Source of the DNA: Halichoerus grypus
Taxonomy: Eukaryota > Chordata > Mammalia > Carnivora > Phocidae
Length of the DNA stretch: 64,000 nt
Assembly (NCBI RefSeq): GCF_964656455.1
Contig: NC_135717.1
Location: 139,824,308-139,888,307 of the forward strand
Direction: 5' to 3'
The translations under genes and the position numbers were made by a program. The notes under the pieces were generated by a model that ran no database searches, had not been told where the DNA came from, and was given only the letters and a program-made list of their open reading frames with translations. Below are positions 12,590 through 24,454 of the stretch, piece by piece (the stretch's first letter is position 1; each line of letters opens with the position of its first letter).

Positions 12590-12965
12590 AGGATCTATAA
12601 GTTGGAGCACAGTTCTGTTCTCCTAGTAAGGTCTTCCATCCAGGAATGTTTAGCTAACAGGAGGGCCGTTAATCTAAGGAACGCAAAGGATCCGAAGTGA
12701 CCTATGACTTATGACCAGTGGCACACGAGGTATCAACATCTGAGCCGGGCTGGTCAGGTTCCCTGGGCAAACCCAGTTACAAAGAACTGAGGCATAACCT
12801 GAAGGTGAAAGAATCTCTAGGAGTGCTTTCACAAGTCCCTGTCTCCATGTCTGCTCACCTGCCTACATCTGTACCCACAGACTCTGCCTCGCCCCCACTT
12901 CCCCACAGCTCTACCTACTGACAATGCTTGTGTAAGGCCAGCCCTCTACGGGTGCACTCCATCCT
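12590..12965. other. Unassigned, GC-richer segment between two L2 blocks
   Basis: It is less AT-rich than its surroundings and holds a 67-codon plus frame (12718-12921). I see no repeat family, domain or splice pattern. Confidence 0.3.
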
Positions 12966-12969
12966 AGCC

Positions 12970-14195
12970 TCTCTCATGTATTCAAGAATATCAGTCTAAT
13001 GATCCTCTCCTTTGTCTCTTACCTTATTGTTTTCCACTCTAATAAATCATTCTCATCAATATACAAATACCCTATAATTTCTTCTATCTAAAAACATACA
13101 TATATATCTCCACATCTCCCTCTAGGTACTGTCCTATTTCTCTTCTCCCTTTTATGGCAAAATTTCTAGAATAAAATCATCTCTAATAGATGTAATAACA
13201 GAGTTCTCGAATTCCCCGCGCCCTCTCAAATCAAGCTTTTACTCCGCTGCTACAGAGGTGAACTTTGGCCATTCTCTTCCTTGATGACTCAGAGGTTTTA
13301 TACTGCTGGTTGAGCCCTCTCCCATGAAACGCTTTCTCCACCTGTCCTTCAGGAGATCACACTTGCCCGGGTGTCCTTCTACCTCGTGACCCTCCTTGGG
13401 AGTTTCCCTGGCTGTTTTCTCCTTGTTTTCATGCATTAAGGCAATTCTTTTTCCTGTCTATACTCTTCTTGTTAGTATATTCATCCAGTCAGGTGGTTTT
13501 ATATAACATCCTTACACTGATCATTCACACATTTTAATCTCCAGTTCACACTCCTTTCCTTAACTGCAGATTCCAAATGTCTCTTAGACGTATCCCCCTG
13601 CATTTACCCCTCCCAGCGACACTTTTCCTAATGCAGTAGCCAGAGCAATGCTTTTATAATGTTAATCACAGATTACCCTTCCTATGTGGCCCCCTCATAC
13701 AAAATGAAAGTCAGAGTCCCTGCTATGACCTCAAGGTCCCTACATGGTCTGGTCTTCTTCCTCCCTGTTATCTCTCTGACTTCATCTTCTACTGCTCTTC
13801 TCCTTGGTGTCAGGACTCCCAACAAACATGCTCCTCACTCAGAAATTTTACACTGGTTCTTACCTCTGCCTGGAATTCTCTTCCCTTAAATATTTCCTTG
13901 GCTTAACCTTATTCCCCTCAGGACTTTGCTCAAGGTTACTCTATTAGTGAGGACATCTATGACCCTGTATTTAAGACTGAACTCCCCCCTCATCCATTGT
14001 GGTCCATGCCTTCTTCCCTGCTTTGCTTTCTACTATGTGCGTAATCAGATACACTCTTTTATTTATTTATTTAAACTCTATTTATCTTTTTTACTAATAT
14101 AGTCTCCTAGAAGATAAGACTCAGGAGAGCAGGGATTAGTACCTAATTTTCTGCCTGCTATATCTCTGACCAATACATTCTTAATTTCCCCCTCA
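12970..14195 (+). repeat. L2 LINE, about 1.2 kb of ORF2 and 3' end
   Basis: Long ordered match to L2: 'ctcaaatcaagcttttactc', 'tgagccctctcccatgaaac', 'gtagccagagcaatgctttt', 'tctctgacttcatcttctac', 'ctctgcctggaattctcttc', 'actttgctcaaggttactc', 'gagagcagggattagtacct'. Frames at 13239-13436 (minus) and 13659-13889 (plus) are debris of this element. Confidence 0.75.
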
Positions 14196-14204
14196 GCTTG
14201 ACTA

Positions 14205-14935
14205 AACTTTAGACAAGTTTATTTCTGACTCTAGGCCCCTGACTGCCCTTTTCTTAGAACATTTACTTTAGAAAACTTGTAACTGTAATGTTTTTCTCTG
14301 CTTCTTTGTGATGTAAATTTTCTCCCAGCCTCTTGCCAGTCTTATAACCCGTGCAGGGATGTCTTTCTCAAAGACCTGGGAGTCATTCCTTTGAAATGTA
14401 ATCATCAAGAAAATTGAACTCCTCTCTCCCAGTCTCTGCGGGAGGGTAGGAGCCTAACGTCGGTAAGCACCAATTAGCAAACATAGGTGACCCAGTCACG
14501 TTGACTGACCTACATCCCCCTTAACTTCCTCTAGTTCTTTCCACTAGCTCACTCCAGTGCCTAAAAACTCTCCTGCCTTTGGGCGCCTGGGTGGCTCAGT
14601 TGGTTAAGCGACTGCCTTCAGCTCAGGTCATGATCCTGGAGTCCCTGGATCGAGTCCCGCATCGGGCTCCCTGCTCGGTGGGGAGTCTGCTTCTCCCTCT
14701 GACCCTCCCCCCTCTCATGTGCTCTCTCTCATTCTCTCTCTCTCAAATAAATAAATAAAATCTTTAAAAAAAAAAAAAAACTCTCCTGCCTTTTGTTTCG
14801 ATGGAGTTGAGGTCAGTTCTATACCGAAGTCCTCTCCCCCATGGCAGCAACTGGAATTATACCTGTCTTGCCATATTTAATGAGTCCAGTGCAATTTCTT
14901 TTTAACATCCCTGTAATTTCTCTTTGACATTCCAC
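14205..14935 (+). mobile_element. Probable retroviral LTR, interrupted by a CAN-SINE
   Basis: The segment downstream of the SINE reads 'gtttcgatggagttgagg', 'ataccgaagtcctctccccc' and a polyadenylation-like 'ccatatttaatgagtcc', resembling the 3' part of a class I LTR. The upstream half has 'gcgggagggtaggagcctaa'. The family and exact ends are not certain, and no internal region is present. Confidence 0.35.
14581..14775 (+). mobile_element. CAN-SINE, full length
   Basis: Complete head gggcgcctgggtggctcag, B box ggatcgagtcc, CT tract and an aataaataaataaaatcttt tail. A perfect 18-bp duplication aaaaactctcctgccttt flanks it (14563-14580 and 14776-14793). Confidence 0.96.
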
Positions 14936-15179
14936 AGACTGTACCTGCACGTAGTGTCTATTTGTTCAGTAAATAAATGGATGCAAAGCCTCATAAAAGC
15001 AAAAGCATTGAGAGGGTAAGAAGGAAGCATAAAAGATAAAGACTCTAGTAGGTGGAGAGAAAATGAAGGAGAATATGCTTAGGAAACAGAAAAAGGGAAG
15101 GAAAGAGGTGGGGGAGAGCAAAGCACAAGCCACCTCTGGGCTGTGTCTGTCAGTTCCCGGTGCATAAAATATATTACAG

Positions 15180-15385
15180 GGGTGCCTGGGTAGTGCAGTC
15201 GGCTAAGCGTCTACCTCTTGGTTTCGGCTCAGGTCGTGATCTCAGTGTCATGGGATCGAGCCCTGAGTCAGGCTCTGCACAGATCGTGGAGTCTGCTTGA
15301 GATTCTCTCTCCCTCTCCCACTGCCCCTCCCGCTTGTGCTTTCTCTCTCTCTCTCAAATAAATAAATCTTAAAAAAAATTTAAAA
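15180..15385 (+). mobile_element. CAN-SINE, variant subfamily
   Basis: Head gggtgcctgggtagtgcagt and B box gggatcgagcc. It has a distinct inner part (ctacctcttggtttcggctc; ctctgcacagatcgtggag), unlike most copies here, so it belongs to another, probably older, subfamily. The 15-bp duplication ataaaatatattaca is perfect (15164-15178, 15386-15400). Confidence 0.93.
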
Positions 15386-15400
15386 ATAAAATATATTACA

Positions 15401-17394
15401 TATGCATCATAAGAAATTATCAGAGTATATATATTATATATTATGCATATATAATATATGTAAAATACATTAAAAGAATATACATATTACATATGATAAG
15501 GATATAAAAATAAATATCCCTACAATAAACCTGCTTTTTCTTAAGTTTGAGTGAATTTCCTGAATCCCTGATACTAGCTATTAGATGAAGCCAATTAGAA
15601 CTCTCCATTAGTCTGTGATCTCTTATGAAAGACCCCATCTTTGAATTTGGAGTCCCTGGCATGGTACCTACTACATGTCAGGAATTCACTGGCCAATTTT
15701 AAAATAAAAATACAAGTATATCAATATCTTACTGTTCCATATCCTACTGTTCCATCATCCTCATTAGTAGGTATTCTAACAGTTTATGATGAAATTTTGG
15801 ACAAAATATGTTTTATGTGGTCAAGATTGGAAAGAGAGTTAGTTATATGATTGCCTTATTTTGGGATAGCATTAATAACTTTGAATACCGTTGGAAACAA
15901 ATCAAAATCTTTTGGAGTTAGTAATTGTTAATTGAGGCCCTCCCCAATTTCTGGTTGTTAGAAATCAGAGGCGATCTATACCCACTAATAAGAGAAAAAT
16001 ACATTTAGATTTCAAGTTCCAATTTTATTATTACTTCTTTACATTTTGCCAACATACGATGGCTGATTTTGCTGGAAAACCCAGTCAAAGCTCTCACAGG
16101 AAGCAGTCAATAAATGTATAGTAAAGAGATGCATTTCCCTTTGTTCGAATGTCCCCTCTACCCATTAGCTCTTCCCAATTCTAATCTTCAAAACAGACGC
16201 TTTCTCAAGCTGGTTGAACTGTCTTTACTACTGTCTTCATAGGGCAACAGATCTTGTTCCTTTCTCATATATATTTTTGATTTAGGAGGCAGAAAGTTGT
16301 TGCACATAGCTTCACAGTGCAGTGTTTTGCCAGTTAACTCTGATGAACTCTGTGTCAATTCACAACAAAACAGGATTTGTCCCACCCCCTCAGAAAATGA
16401 AAGTCTCTTTTGACCTTTAAGCAAAACAAAAAGTATCTAAAGGATTTTTAAGTCCCCCATGCTAATTATCTCAGTAATTTGGTTGAATAGGAAGATAGAT
16501 TTTATGCTTCTGTGTATTGATCTATTTCAACTGAACAACCTTTTGTGTGAAATAATTCTTTTTTTTTAAGCAGTCAAGTGAGATATGAGGCAAACATCTG
16601 TCTTTGACGTTAATTCAGGGCTTTTTTAGGACCAGGCCAAAGGGATGTGTATCAAATGATTCATGATAAGACCAAAGCCATGGAATTTGCTTCTTTTTCT
16701 AAGGTCCAAATGTCAAAGCCAAATCGAGATTCTTAAGGCAGTCTTCAGCCATAGGGCTCTAAAAAATAATGCTCTATCCAATTCTCAACAGGTTAGACCT
16801 GCCCTAGCTAAATGCTAACTACAAGCCAAGCACAGACTACATGAAGAGGAGCCTGAGGGGATATGTTGTTCTGTAAAGGGGTCAAATGCATGGTTCAAAT
16901 CAGTCTCACAGCATCCTGGTTTCTTAGAAGAGGGAATATCTGTATTGAGTGCTAGAGATGGTCCAATGCTTGATTCTGCCTCTATTATGTAAAGGGATTT
17001 AAGGAGGGTTGGTAACAAAATACATATAAACCATCCACATGGGTGCACACACACACACATTCATTTAATCATCTAATGATCGGCTTTCATTTGACAGAGG
17101 CAAACTCTTCAATGCTAACATTGAATTACCTCTCAAGAGACCAGCTTTGGAGCACCATTTATTAACGTTACAGTGAGATGCTCGAATAGTTCATGTTTTT
17201 CTTACTCTGGGAAATGTGATCAGATGGTAGCAATAAAAAACAGATTTTCCTGATCCTCACTCCAAGCTCATATTGTTCTTCCTTGTTTTACTTTAGCTTT
17301 TAATTATATTTAGCGCTTATTATTGCATATTCACAATTAGGTAGGGCCTAGAACCTGCTGAGACGTGCTATATCTGCCCCTCCTAGAAGGATTC
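15401..17394. other. Unassigned DNA
   Basis: Begins with an AT-only microsatellite-like patch (15425-15490). The rest shows no recognised repeat or gene. A short (AC)n lies at 17047-17061. Confidence 0.4.
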
Positions 17395-17404
17395 CCTCTG
17401 ACAT

Positions 17405-17517
17405 ATTTTTAATTTAAATTTTAGTTAGTTGACACACAGTGCAATATTGGTTTCTGGAGTAGAATTCAGTGATTCATCACTTCCATACAACCCCCAGTGC
17501 TCATCACAAAAAGTGCA
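17405..17517 (-). mobile_element. L1 3'-end insertion of about 113 bp
   Basis: It is the inverted L1 3' UTR (ttagttagttgacacacagt, then attggtttctggagtagaat). A 10-bp duplication cctctgacat flanks it (17395-17404, 17518-17527), so it is a complete, severely 5'-truncated insertion event. Confidence 0.75.
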
Positions 17518-17689
17518 CCTCTGACATTTCACATGAATTATTTAGATGCCTTTTCCACTTTTCAATCTGGGAGAAAATTACTAGAAGGCTAAGTCATAGT
17601 GGTTTGATTTAAGATTTGGATAAACAAGCCTCCCAGAAAATATTGCTTTTTAAAGAAGTTTAAGATGTCTTATTTATTTATTTATTTAT

Positions 17690-17812
17690 CTTTAATTATT
17701 TTTTTTAACATATAATGTATTATTTGTTTCAGAGGTACAGGTCTGTGATTCATCAGTCTTACACAGTTCACAGCACTCACCATAGCCCATGCCCTCCCCA
17801 AGGGTGCTACCC
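17690..17812 (-). mobile_element. L1 3'-end fragment, minus strand
   Basis: Inverted L1 3' UTR: poly-T, aacatataatgtattatttg, 'aggtacaggtctgtgattc', 'cagcactcaccatagcccat'. It abuts a plus-strand L1 3' end of a different subfamily. Confidence 0.75.
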
Positions 17813-18095
17813 CAAGATAGTAGGAAGGGAAAAATGAAGCGGGAGAAATCGGAGGGGGAGACGAACCATGAGAGACTATGGACTCTGAGAAACAAACTGA
17901 GGGTTCTAGAGGGGAGGGGGGTGGGGTGATGGGTTAGCCCGGTGATGGGTATTAAGGAGGGCACATACTGCATGGAGCACTGGGTGTTATATGAAAACAA
18001 TGAATCATGGAACACTACATCACAAACTAATGATGTTATTGTATGGTGATTAACATAACATAATAAAATAAAATTTAAAAAAATAAATAAAAGAA
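17813..18095 (+). mobile_element. L1 3'-end fragment, plus strand
   Basis: Carnivore-type L1 3' UTR: 'acgaaccatgagagactatg', 'aaactgagggttctagaggg', 'gcatggagcactgggtgtta', 'gtgattaacataacataata' and a poly-A-rich tail. The 107-codon minus frame over this pair (17692-18015) is an artefact. Confidence 0.85.
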
Positions 18096-18225
18096 AAAAG
18101 ATATTTATTGCAGTTACTGTTTAGAGGAATTGGATTGAACTGCAACAACTACTATTTAAAAATTATTGTTATAACCTGTACTACCAAGGAAAATGTGGTG
18201 ACTGGACTTAGAATAGTATTTGTGG

Positions 18226-18405
18226 GGGTGTGTGGGTGGCTCAGTTGGTTAAGTGTCTGCCTTCAGCTCAGGTCATGATCCCAGGGTTCTGGGATCAAGC
18301 CCCACGTTGGGCTCTCTCCCCCTGTTTGTGTTCTCTCTTATGCACTCTCTCATGCTTGCTCTCTCTCTCTCTCTCTCAAATAAATAAAAAAATCTTAGAA
18401 AAAAG
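18226..18405 (+). mobile_element. CAN-SINE with internal deletion
   Basis: Normal head and B box (gggatcaagcc), but the segment between 'gttgggctc' and the CT-rich part is missing about 30 bp (the ccctgctcagcggggag block). The duplication agtatttgtgg flanks it (18215-18225, 18406-18416). Confidence 0.9.
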
Positions 18406-18694
18406 AGTATTTGTGGTTTTGATTAGCATTTTGGAAAATACTAGGAAGATTTGAACAAAGAGTGGGGCTTTAGAGACTAATATGCAAAAAGTTTTAGAAT
18501 TACATAGGACCATAATGATCAAATATCATAAATAATTCAAATGTTTCTCTGTTAAACACATATATAAAAATAAGATAAACCCTGATAGAGTGTAACATTG
18601 GTGCAGAAAGTGAAGTTTGCTAAATTCCTTACTGAAGTTGTTTTCCTTGATGGCAGACCGGTAGATGGTGGAGAGAATATGATATTTATCTAGT

Positions 18695-19070
18695 AGTTGA
18701 TTCAATCATTCATTCATTGAACAAAGGTCTAATAGAGATCCTACTATACACTAAGCACCATGTCAGACCTTGGGATTTAAAAATGAGTAAGATGGGGCAC
18801 CCAGGGTGGCTCAGTCAGTTAAGCATCTGCCTTTGGCTCAGGTCATGATCTCAGGGTCCTGGGATCAAGCCCCCACATAGGGCTTCCTGCTCAGCAGGGA
18901 GTCTGCTTCTCCCTCTCCCTCTGCTCCTCCCCCCTGCTCATGCTCTCTCTTTCTCAAATAAATAAAATCTTTAAAAAAATGCTTAAAGAAGCTCAGGCTT
19001 GCTCAGGAAGGTGGAATATGTTGTGGGAAATATACAACTATATTATTAGTACTGAAATAAGTAAATAGCC
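18695..19070 (-). repeat. L2 3' end, minus strand, split by a CAN-SINE
   Basis: The left part shows 'caatcattcattcattgaac', 'cactaagcaccatgtcagac' and 'gggatttaaaaatgagtaag'. The right part resumes after the SINE near 18980. The inverted L2 terminus is clear; the right side is weak. Confidence 0.6.
18795..18979 (+). mobile_element. CAN-SINE
   Basis: Head ggggcacccagggtggctca, B box gggatcaagcc, CT tract and aaataaataaaatcttt tail. Flanks agree only loosely (aaaaatgagtaagat against aaaaatgcttaaaga), so the duplication is eroded or unclear. Confidence 0.92.
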
Positions 19071-19084
19071 TGGTCACAGTAATG

Positions 19085-19810
19085 AGAGCTCTCTCAAAAA
19101 TATTCAAGGGCTTCCCATTGCATTTAGAATCGTTGAAATTGGGGCGCCTGGGTGGCTCAGTCGTTAAGCGTCTGCCTTCGGCTCAGGTCATGATCCCAGG
19201 GTCCTGGGATCGAGCCCCGCATCGGGCTTCCTGCTCAGCGGGGAGCCTGCTTCTCCCTCTCCCACTCCCCGTGCTGGTGTTCCCTCTCTCGCTGTGTCTC
19301 TCTCTGTCAAATAAATAAATAAAATCTTTAAAAAAAAAAAAAAAGAATCATTGAAATTACCCAGCGTGGCCTTCCTCTACCAAACCACTTCCTACACTTT
19401 TCCTCCTGGCCACTTTTCTCCAACTGACTAGGTCTTTCAGGTTCTTGGTCATTTCAGACTTTTCTTAACTTAAAGGCTTCTGCTGAGGCTCCTCCCTCTA
19501 CCTGAGCTGCTCCTGTTTTGCTCTCTGCATGACTCTGTCCTCTCATCTTTCAGGCCTAGAGTCAATGTCATAGTCACATTGTGGTTTTCCCTGACTGTCT
19601 TATCTAGGCGGGTTCCCCCCATCAGTTTCTATTCTTTTTCTTAGTGTGTAAGCTTAATTAACACAACTCATAATCATATGCTAATTTATTTATTCATCTA
19701 TTTATTTATATTCATACTCTCTCCATTCTAAGTTGTAAACTTGATGAAAGCCACTTTATGAAAAATTTTAGTAGTCATAGGAGCTCAATAAATATTTTAA
19801 GAATAAATGT
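19085..19810 (+). repeat. L2 LINE 3' part, split by a CAN-SINE
   Basis: Upstream piece 'tcaagggcttcccattgcat' continues after the SINE with 'cagcgtggccttcctctacc', 'cctgagctgctcctgttttg' and ends 'gagctcaataaatatttta'. This is the normal L2 order with the younger SINE in the middle. Confidence 0.7.
19141..19343 (+). mobile_element. CAN-SINE, near-consensus full length
   Basis: Complete head, B box gggatcgagcc, intact cagcggggagcctgcttctc block and (A)n tail. The 15-bp duplication agaatcgttgaaatt differs at one CpG base (19126-19140, 19344-19358). The 78-codon frame here is a SINE artefact. Confidence 0.96.
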
Positions 19811-22595
19811 GAAAGAAAGGAACTGATCAGGAACAATTTCAGATATGATAATATTTTTCTTCTTTAACAATTCCAACAGTTCTGAGTTTTTGAACATTTC
19901 TTTGCTTTTTTTCTTTTCCTCCTTGAGAAAATTCTTCCAACCAAATGAAATGGAGCTAAAACCTAGGCTAGCACCAAAATACTAGTAAAGCTTTCAGAAA
20001 GTTCTGTCTGTTTGTCTACCTATATCTCCCCTGGGGGCATACTTGCAAGGGTATTAAACCATAATCATCTCTTTCTAATTATTGTTGAATAACAAATGTT
20101 TGTGCAAGGATTCTCTGCCACAAGGCAGCTGAGAAAGTGACTCAAAGGAGAGAAAGATGGTTAGTGGTTATCACTCCTGTCACTTTGAAATAAATGAGAA
20201 GAGACCACTTCTGTCTGATTATTATTTACCTTTGATCCTTTACATTTTGAAAACTCCAAGCATCACAACTTTAATCTATCTCAGTTAACAAATGTGATCG
20301 ACCAGATTTATATTTCTCTCTTTTCGAGTGGCACCAGAGAAGGAAGGAGTGGTGAGAAGTCATAGTCTTTCTAGAGAATGTCTAGCAACCCTTTTGCACT
20401 TGAAGAAATGCAGATGAAAGCTAATCTGTTTGTGCATTCTATTTTCATATCCAAGTGTCCTTCCATCACAATACAACCATAGCTGGTATTACTGCAGAGA
20501 ATCTGGGTTTGATATAAATATATACAAAAATTTCCAACATAAAAAATATTTAAAATAATCTATGTAAAATTTTTAGGAAGAAGATAATTATTGCAAAGGT
20601 TTTTCAGGCTACATTAGAACAGAGAAAAGTACAAAGCTGCATTTATTATTCCCACTAAGTCCTTAGTGACTAATGTGTGAGATTTGGGCAGGTAAGGAAG
20701 GTCATCTCTCAGACTAGTAGATCCACAGACTAGACAGAAATAACTACTAAGTGTGCCAACTCACACTGTTTCCTGTTTTGGACCCCTGACCTCAAAGGGC
20801 AGGTAGTTTCCATGTACAGATATTCTGTCCCTGATGATAATTGGAAACTTCAGTTTACTTGTCATTGTGTAACAAAACATCTAGAACATTGATATGAAAA
20901 AAAAAAACCCTAGATATCTAGGCATTATTTCATCTAAATCCTCTATTTAAACTGTACAGAATAGTGTTTTAGAATATTTTTTGATTAAATAGTTATTTAT
21001 AAATTCACAATATCTTTTTACCCTTTAAAAGTTGTCTGAAATGTCAAAAAACATTAAAAATTATGAAGTTTGTATATCCTAATTATATAGGGTATCCTTT
21101 TGGCATTTTTCTTCGCAAGTTTAGTCTGTTATTTCACTGTCCTTTTATTGTATTATATAAACCTAAATTACGATTTCCTTATGCTCCTACTTTTCTCTCT
21201 CTTATAGTAAGTAGCTTCATAGTTCTTTATAAAACTCCAATCATCTCACTTGTCCATATAAACCATTTTCTCAGAAGAGGCTATTTGCTTTGAGAGCTCA
21301 CATCATTCTTGAAAAATTCTGCTCATATCTCCCTTGTGGTTAAAAATAAACTGTTGTACTTCTTGGAAAACAAAACTACTGAAATTCTAGCTTGTAAATC
21401 AAATAGTAGAACACAATGACTCTCCAACCTGAGGGATAATTTTAGCATACCTGATTAGATAGGGTATGTAACATCTGGATAACTAAAATAAATCCCCAAA
21501 TAACAAAGCAGTTGAATTTCAGTAAAATTTTAGAGAAAATTGTATAAGTTGTCCTTTAAGGAACAAAACTAATTTTTGTCTTTCAGTACTCTTTTTTTAC
21601 ATTAGCAAAGCAGAATAGGATTAGCTAGTGAACTAAAAACCAAAAATGAGTCATGGTGCTAGTTTTAAAATCAGCAGTTATTGAAATATAAAATCAGTTG
21701 TATAAATTCTAGAAGCCACAGAATATTTGTTTCTAGAAATAAAAAGGACTCCTTGCCCACTGAACTGTCTTTTCTGGAAGCAAAATGTGGATATGTTTAT
21801 GAATCTCTTTTCTTATGTTTGTTTGAAAACATGATGTTATTTTATAAACAAATGTACAATTTCTCAAAAGAGATTTAAAAATAAAAAGAAATAGACTCTG
21901 CTAGAGGAAGCATAAGTTGGATTATACTGAGATTTCAGGCCTGAAACTGGGAGAAAAAAAATTCACAATGCAGATTATCTGTTGAAAATGAGAAACCTGG
22001 TTCAAGGATTTTGCTAAAAGTGGTTGGTTGCCATGGTAACAAGAAGTAAATGTAGATACTAATGGGGAAGAAAATACCATGTAGTGGTATCAGATAGGAT
22101 CAGAGTGGCAGGAGAACTTTTATTTTCCTTCTAATTTAGAAGGAAAAAAGAAATGAAGAATGAAGTTGGCTAGGACAAATCATAATCCAACTGAAACAGA
22201 TCCAAAAGAGTCAGTGTATTACTTCAGGCTTATGGGTGAGAGTATCGTAACCCCAAACTGCTAGAAATGGGCTCTCAAAGCCACCCTCTAGAGGGAGGAA
22301 AAAGACAAGGACTGGATGGTTGGATCCCAGGTTTGTCATGACTCTGGATTTAATACAGATGATCAAATATATGAGTTTTTCTAATGGAAACAGTAATCAA
22401 ATACATATATGTGTCTTTTAAGTTTTTTTCAAAAGGAGTTTTATTTTTTAATTCTAGGATACCCATAGATGAAAGATACATAAAGGAATAACTTTTTAAA
22501 AAATAAAGGTACATTTTACTTTTAATACATCATATATATATCTTATTTTTTAAGTTGTTACGTGACAATGCTTTTTCAAGTTTTAAATTTTTTGT
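19811..22595. other. Unassigned AT-rich DNA
   Basis: No repeat family or gene is recognised over about 2.8 kb. Open frames (up to 76 codons, 21063-21293) show hydrophobic, low-complexity translations typical of AT-rich chance frames. Confidence 0.4.
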
Positions 22596-22597
22596 AT

Positions 22598-23065
22598 CAT
22601 TTTTTAATTTAAATTCTAGTTAGTTAACATATAGTGTAATATTGGTTTCAGGAGTAGAATTTAGTGATTTATCACTTGTGTATAACACCAGTACTCATCA
22701 AAATAAATGCCCTCTTGGGGGCCCCTGAGTGGCTCGGTCACTTAAGTGGCTGCCTTTGGCTCAGGCCATGATCCCAGGGTCCTGGGATCGAGTCCCACAT
22801 TGAGCTTTTGCTCAGCGGGGAGTCTGCTTCTCCCTCTCCCTCTGCCGCTCCCTCTGTTTGTGCTCTTTCTCTCTGTGTCAAATAAATAAATAAGTTCTTT
22901 CAAAAAAAGGTAAGTGCCCTCCTTAATCCCCATCACCCATTTAGACCATCCCCCACCCCTCCCTCCAGCAACCCTCAGTTTGTTTTCTGTCATTAAGAGT
23001 CTCTTACAGTTTGCCTCTCTCTCTCTCTTTCCTTCCCCTATGTTCATCTCTTTTGTTTCTTATTA
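22598..23065 (-). mobile_element. L1 3' end, minus strand, carrying a CAN-SINE
   Basis: Inverted L1 3' UTR: 'tctagttagttaacatatag', 'tggtttcaggagtagaattt'. After the SINE it continues 'ccttaatccccatcacccat', 'cagcaaccctcagtttgttt'. It is 5'-truncated near 23065 and closely resembles the 3' part of the large L1 at 38.85 kb. Confidence 0.85.
22717..22909 (+). mobile_element. CAN-SINE inside an L1 3' end
   Basis: Head gggggcccctgagtggctcg, B box gggatcgagtcc, tail aaataaataaataag. The flanking L1 motif taaatgccctct / taagtgccctcc marks the duplication, with changes. Confidence 0.93.
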
Positions 23066-23810
23066 TTTAAGAAACCACAAAATGTGAAAATCTAGGATTT
23101 ATTTGATGTTTGACAGAAGTTCTTTATACACACGTAATACAAACTAATGCAAAATATAACTTGTAATCTAGATTAACATCAATAAGCTTCACATACTATG
23201 TTTAATTTTTATTTGCTTTTCAAATATGATGAAATACAATCAAAACAGAAATGCTACCATTCCTCTTCCTCTCAGAATCCTTACCCGCTCTGCTTTTTCT
23301 TCCTGTCCCTCACTCCAGCTCTGCTCTGAGGCGTAAGAACGAGCGGAAGGCACTGGGGCTTCCCTCAAGAATCCCTGGGGCCTCCTCCCACGTTCTGAAG
23401 TTAGAGTAGGTGGCTCTTTCTGGAGCACTTTGCACTTTCCAAGATGCCTTTCCCCAAAAGAAACTGGTCCTTCTTTTGCCAAAAGCCCCGTGATCAAATA
23501 AAAAAGGAGAGTGATCCTTTTGGTTTTAGCATGGGCATAGAACAGAAGAGAGGCTGTGACTATGTAAGGTTTTTGCTCTCGGCCCATTTTGTCTTGTTGT
23601 GCCATTGGGCCACGACCTAACCATCTGTAGGTTTATGGAATCCTTGCCTTGTAAAAAGATGCTCGGCCATACATGTGAACATATAGGCAATCAATTCCAG
23701 CTCACAGTTTGCTTGCCAAAGCATGAACACCGTCTTAGGGGGTTGTCATCCAAGAGGGAGTGTAGACGGGTGCTTTTCAGCAGCAGCTGTAGAAACAATA
23801 AAATGATAAT
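23066..23810. other. Unassigned segment with retained CpGs
   Basis: Between 23240 and 23790 the DNA is GC-richer than its surroundings and keeps around ten CpG dinucleotides. A 121-codon minus frame (23240-23605) and an 88-codon plus frame (23599-23865) lie back to back. Neither translation resembles a family I know, and both start inside the same unassigned block. Confidence 0.3.
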
Positions 23811-23814
23811 CCTA

Positions 23815-24055
23815 ACTATTGTTCATTTGGCATTTATCATATACCTTCCTTTGTATTTTATCTGACTGATCTCTTTTTCTCATTTAATTCTTAAAAAGAA
23901 ACTCGTGAGATCTGTGGTTTGAATCCCCAGATTTCAGATGAGGCTTAGGAAATGTAAGTACCTCATCCAAGGACAAGCCAGTAAGCAGAAGAAACAGGAC
24001 TCCCTCTCAGGGCTGACTGATGCTAGTGGTAGGGCTCTTAATGCTTGGCTGTCTT
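23815..24055 (-). repeat. MIR SINE, minus strand
   Basis: Inverted MIR signals: 'gtggtttgaatccccagatt', 'cagatgaggcttaggaaatg', 'cctcatccaaggacaagcc', then 'agggctcttaatgcttgg'. Confidence 0.65.
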
Positions 24056-24454
24056 GATGCTTCTGAGTGACACAACCCATACTTCTAAGAAACTTGGCCT
24101 TCAAAACTGTCAGTGACTCAAGTTCTAGGAGAACTTCATAGTCCTAGATACGTCAGTGGATGTCAGCCTGAGAGACAAGACCTGTTTGGAATGGAATAAG
24201 ACCAGAAGCCTACTCACACAGATGTATTTCTGTACAAAATTAATGACAGAGGAAGATTATATAGTTATCAAGATAAATGTCCCCCAAAACAATTAGCGAA
24301 ATTCAACACTCATTCTAACTTCCCCCAGGCCCCCACACGAACACAAAACAAAAACTAAAACAAACATAAAAGATTGTTGAGCAGGAAATAAAATAAAGCA
24401 GTATGTGTGTAAGTCTCTTTCTGAACACTCTTTTCTCCTCTGACCTATATTCCT

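Noticed and set aside
19082..19318. Frames rich in PSAQVMIPGSWD-type sequence as a small protein family
   Set aside because: Similar translations recur at 18230, 19082, 50546, 52119 and 57021 because each is a CAN-SINE body read in the same frame.
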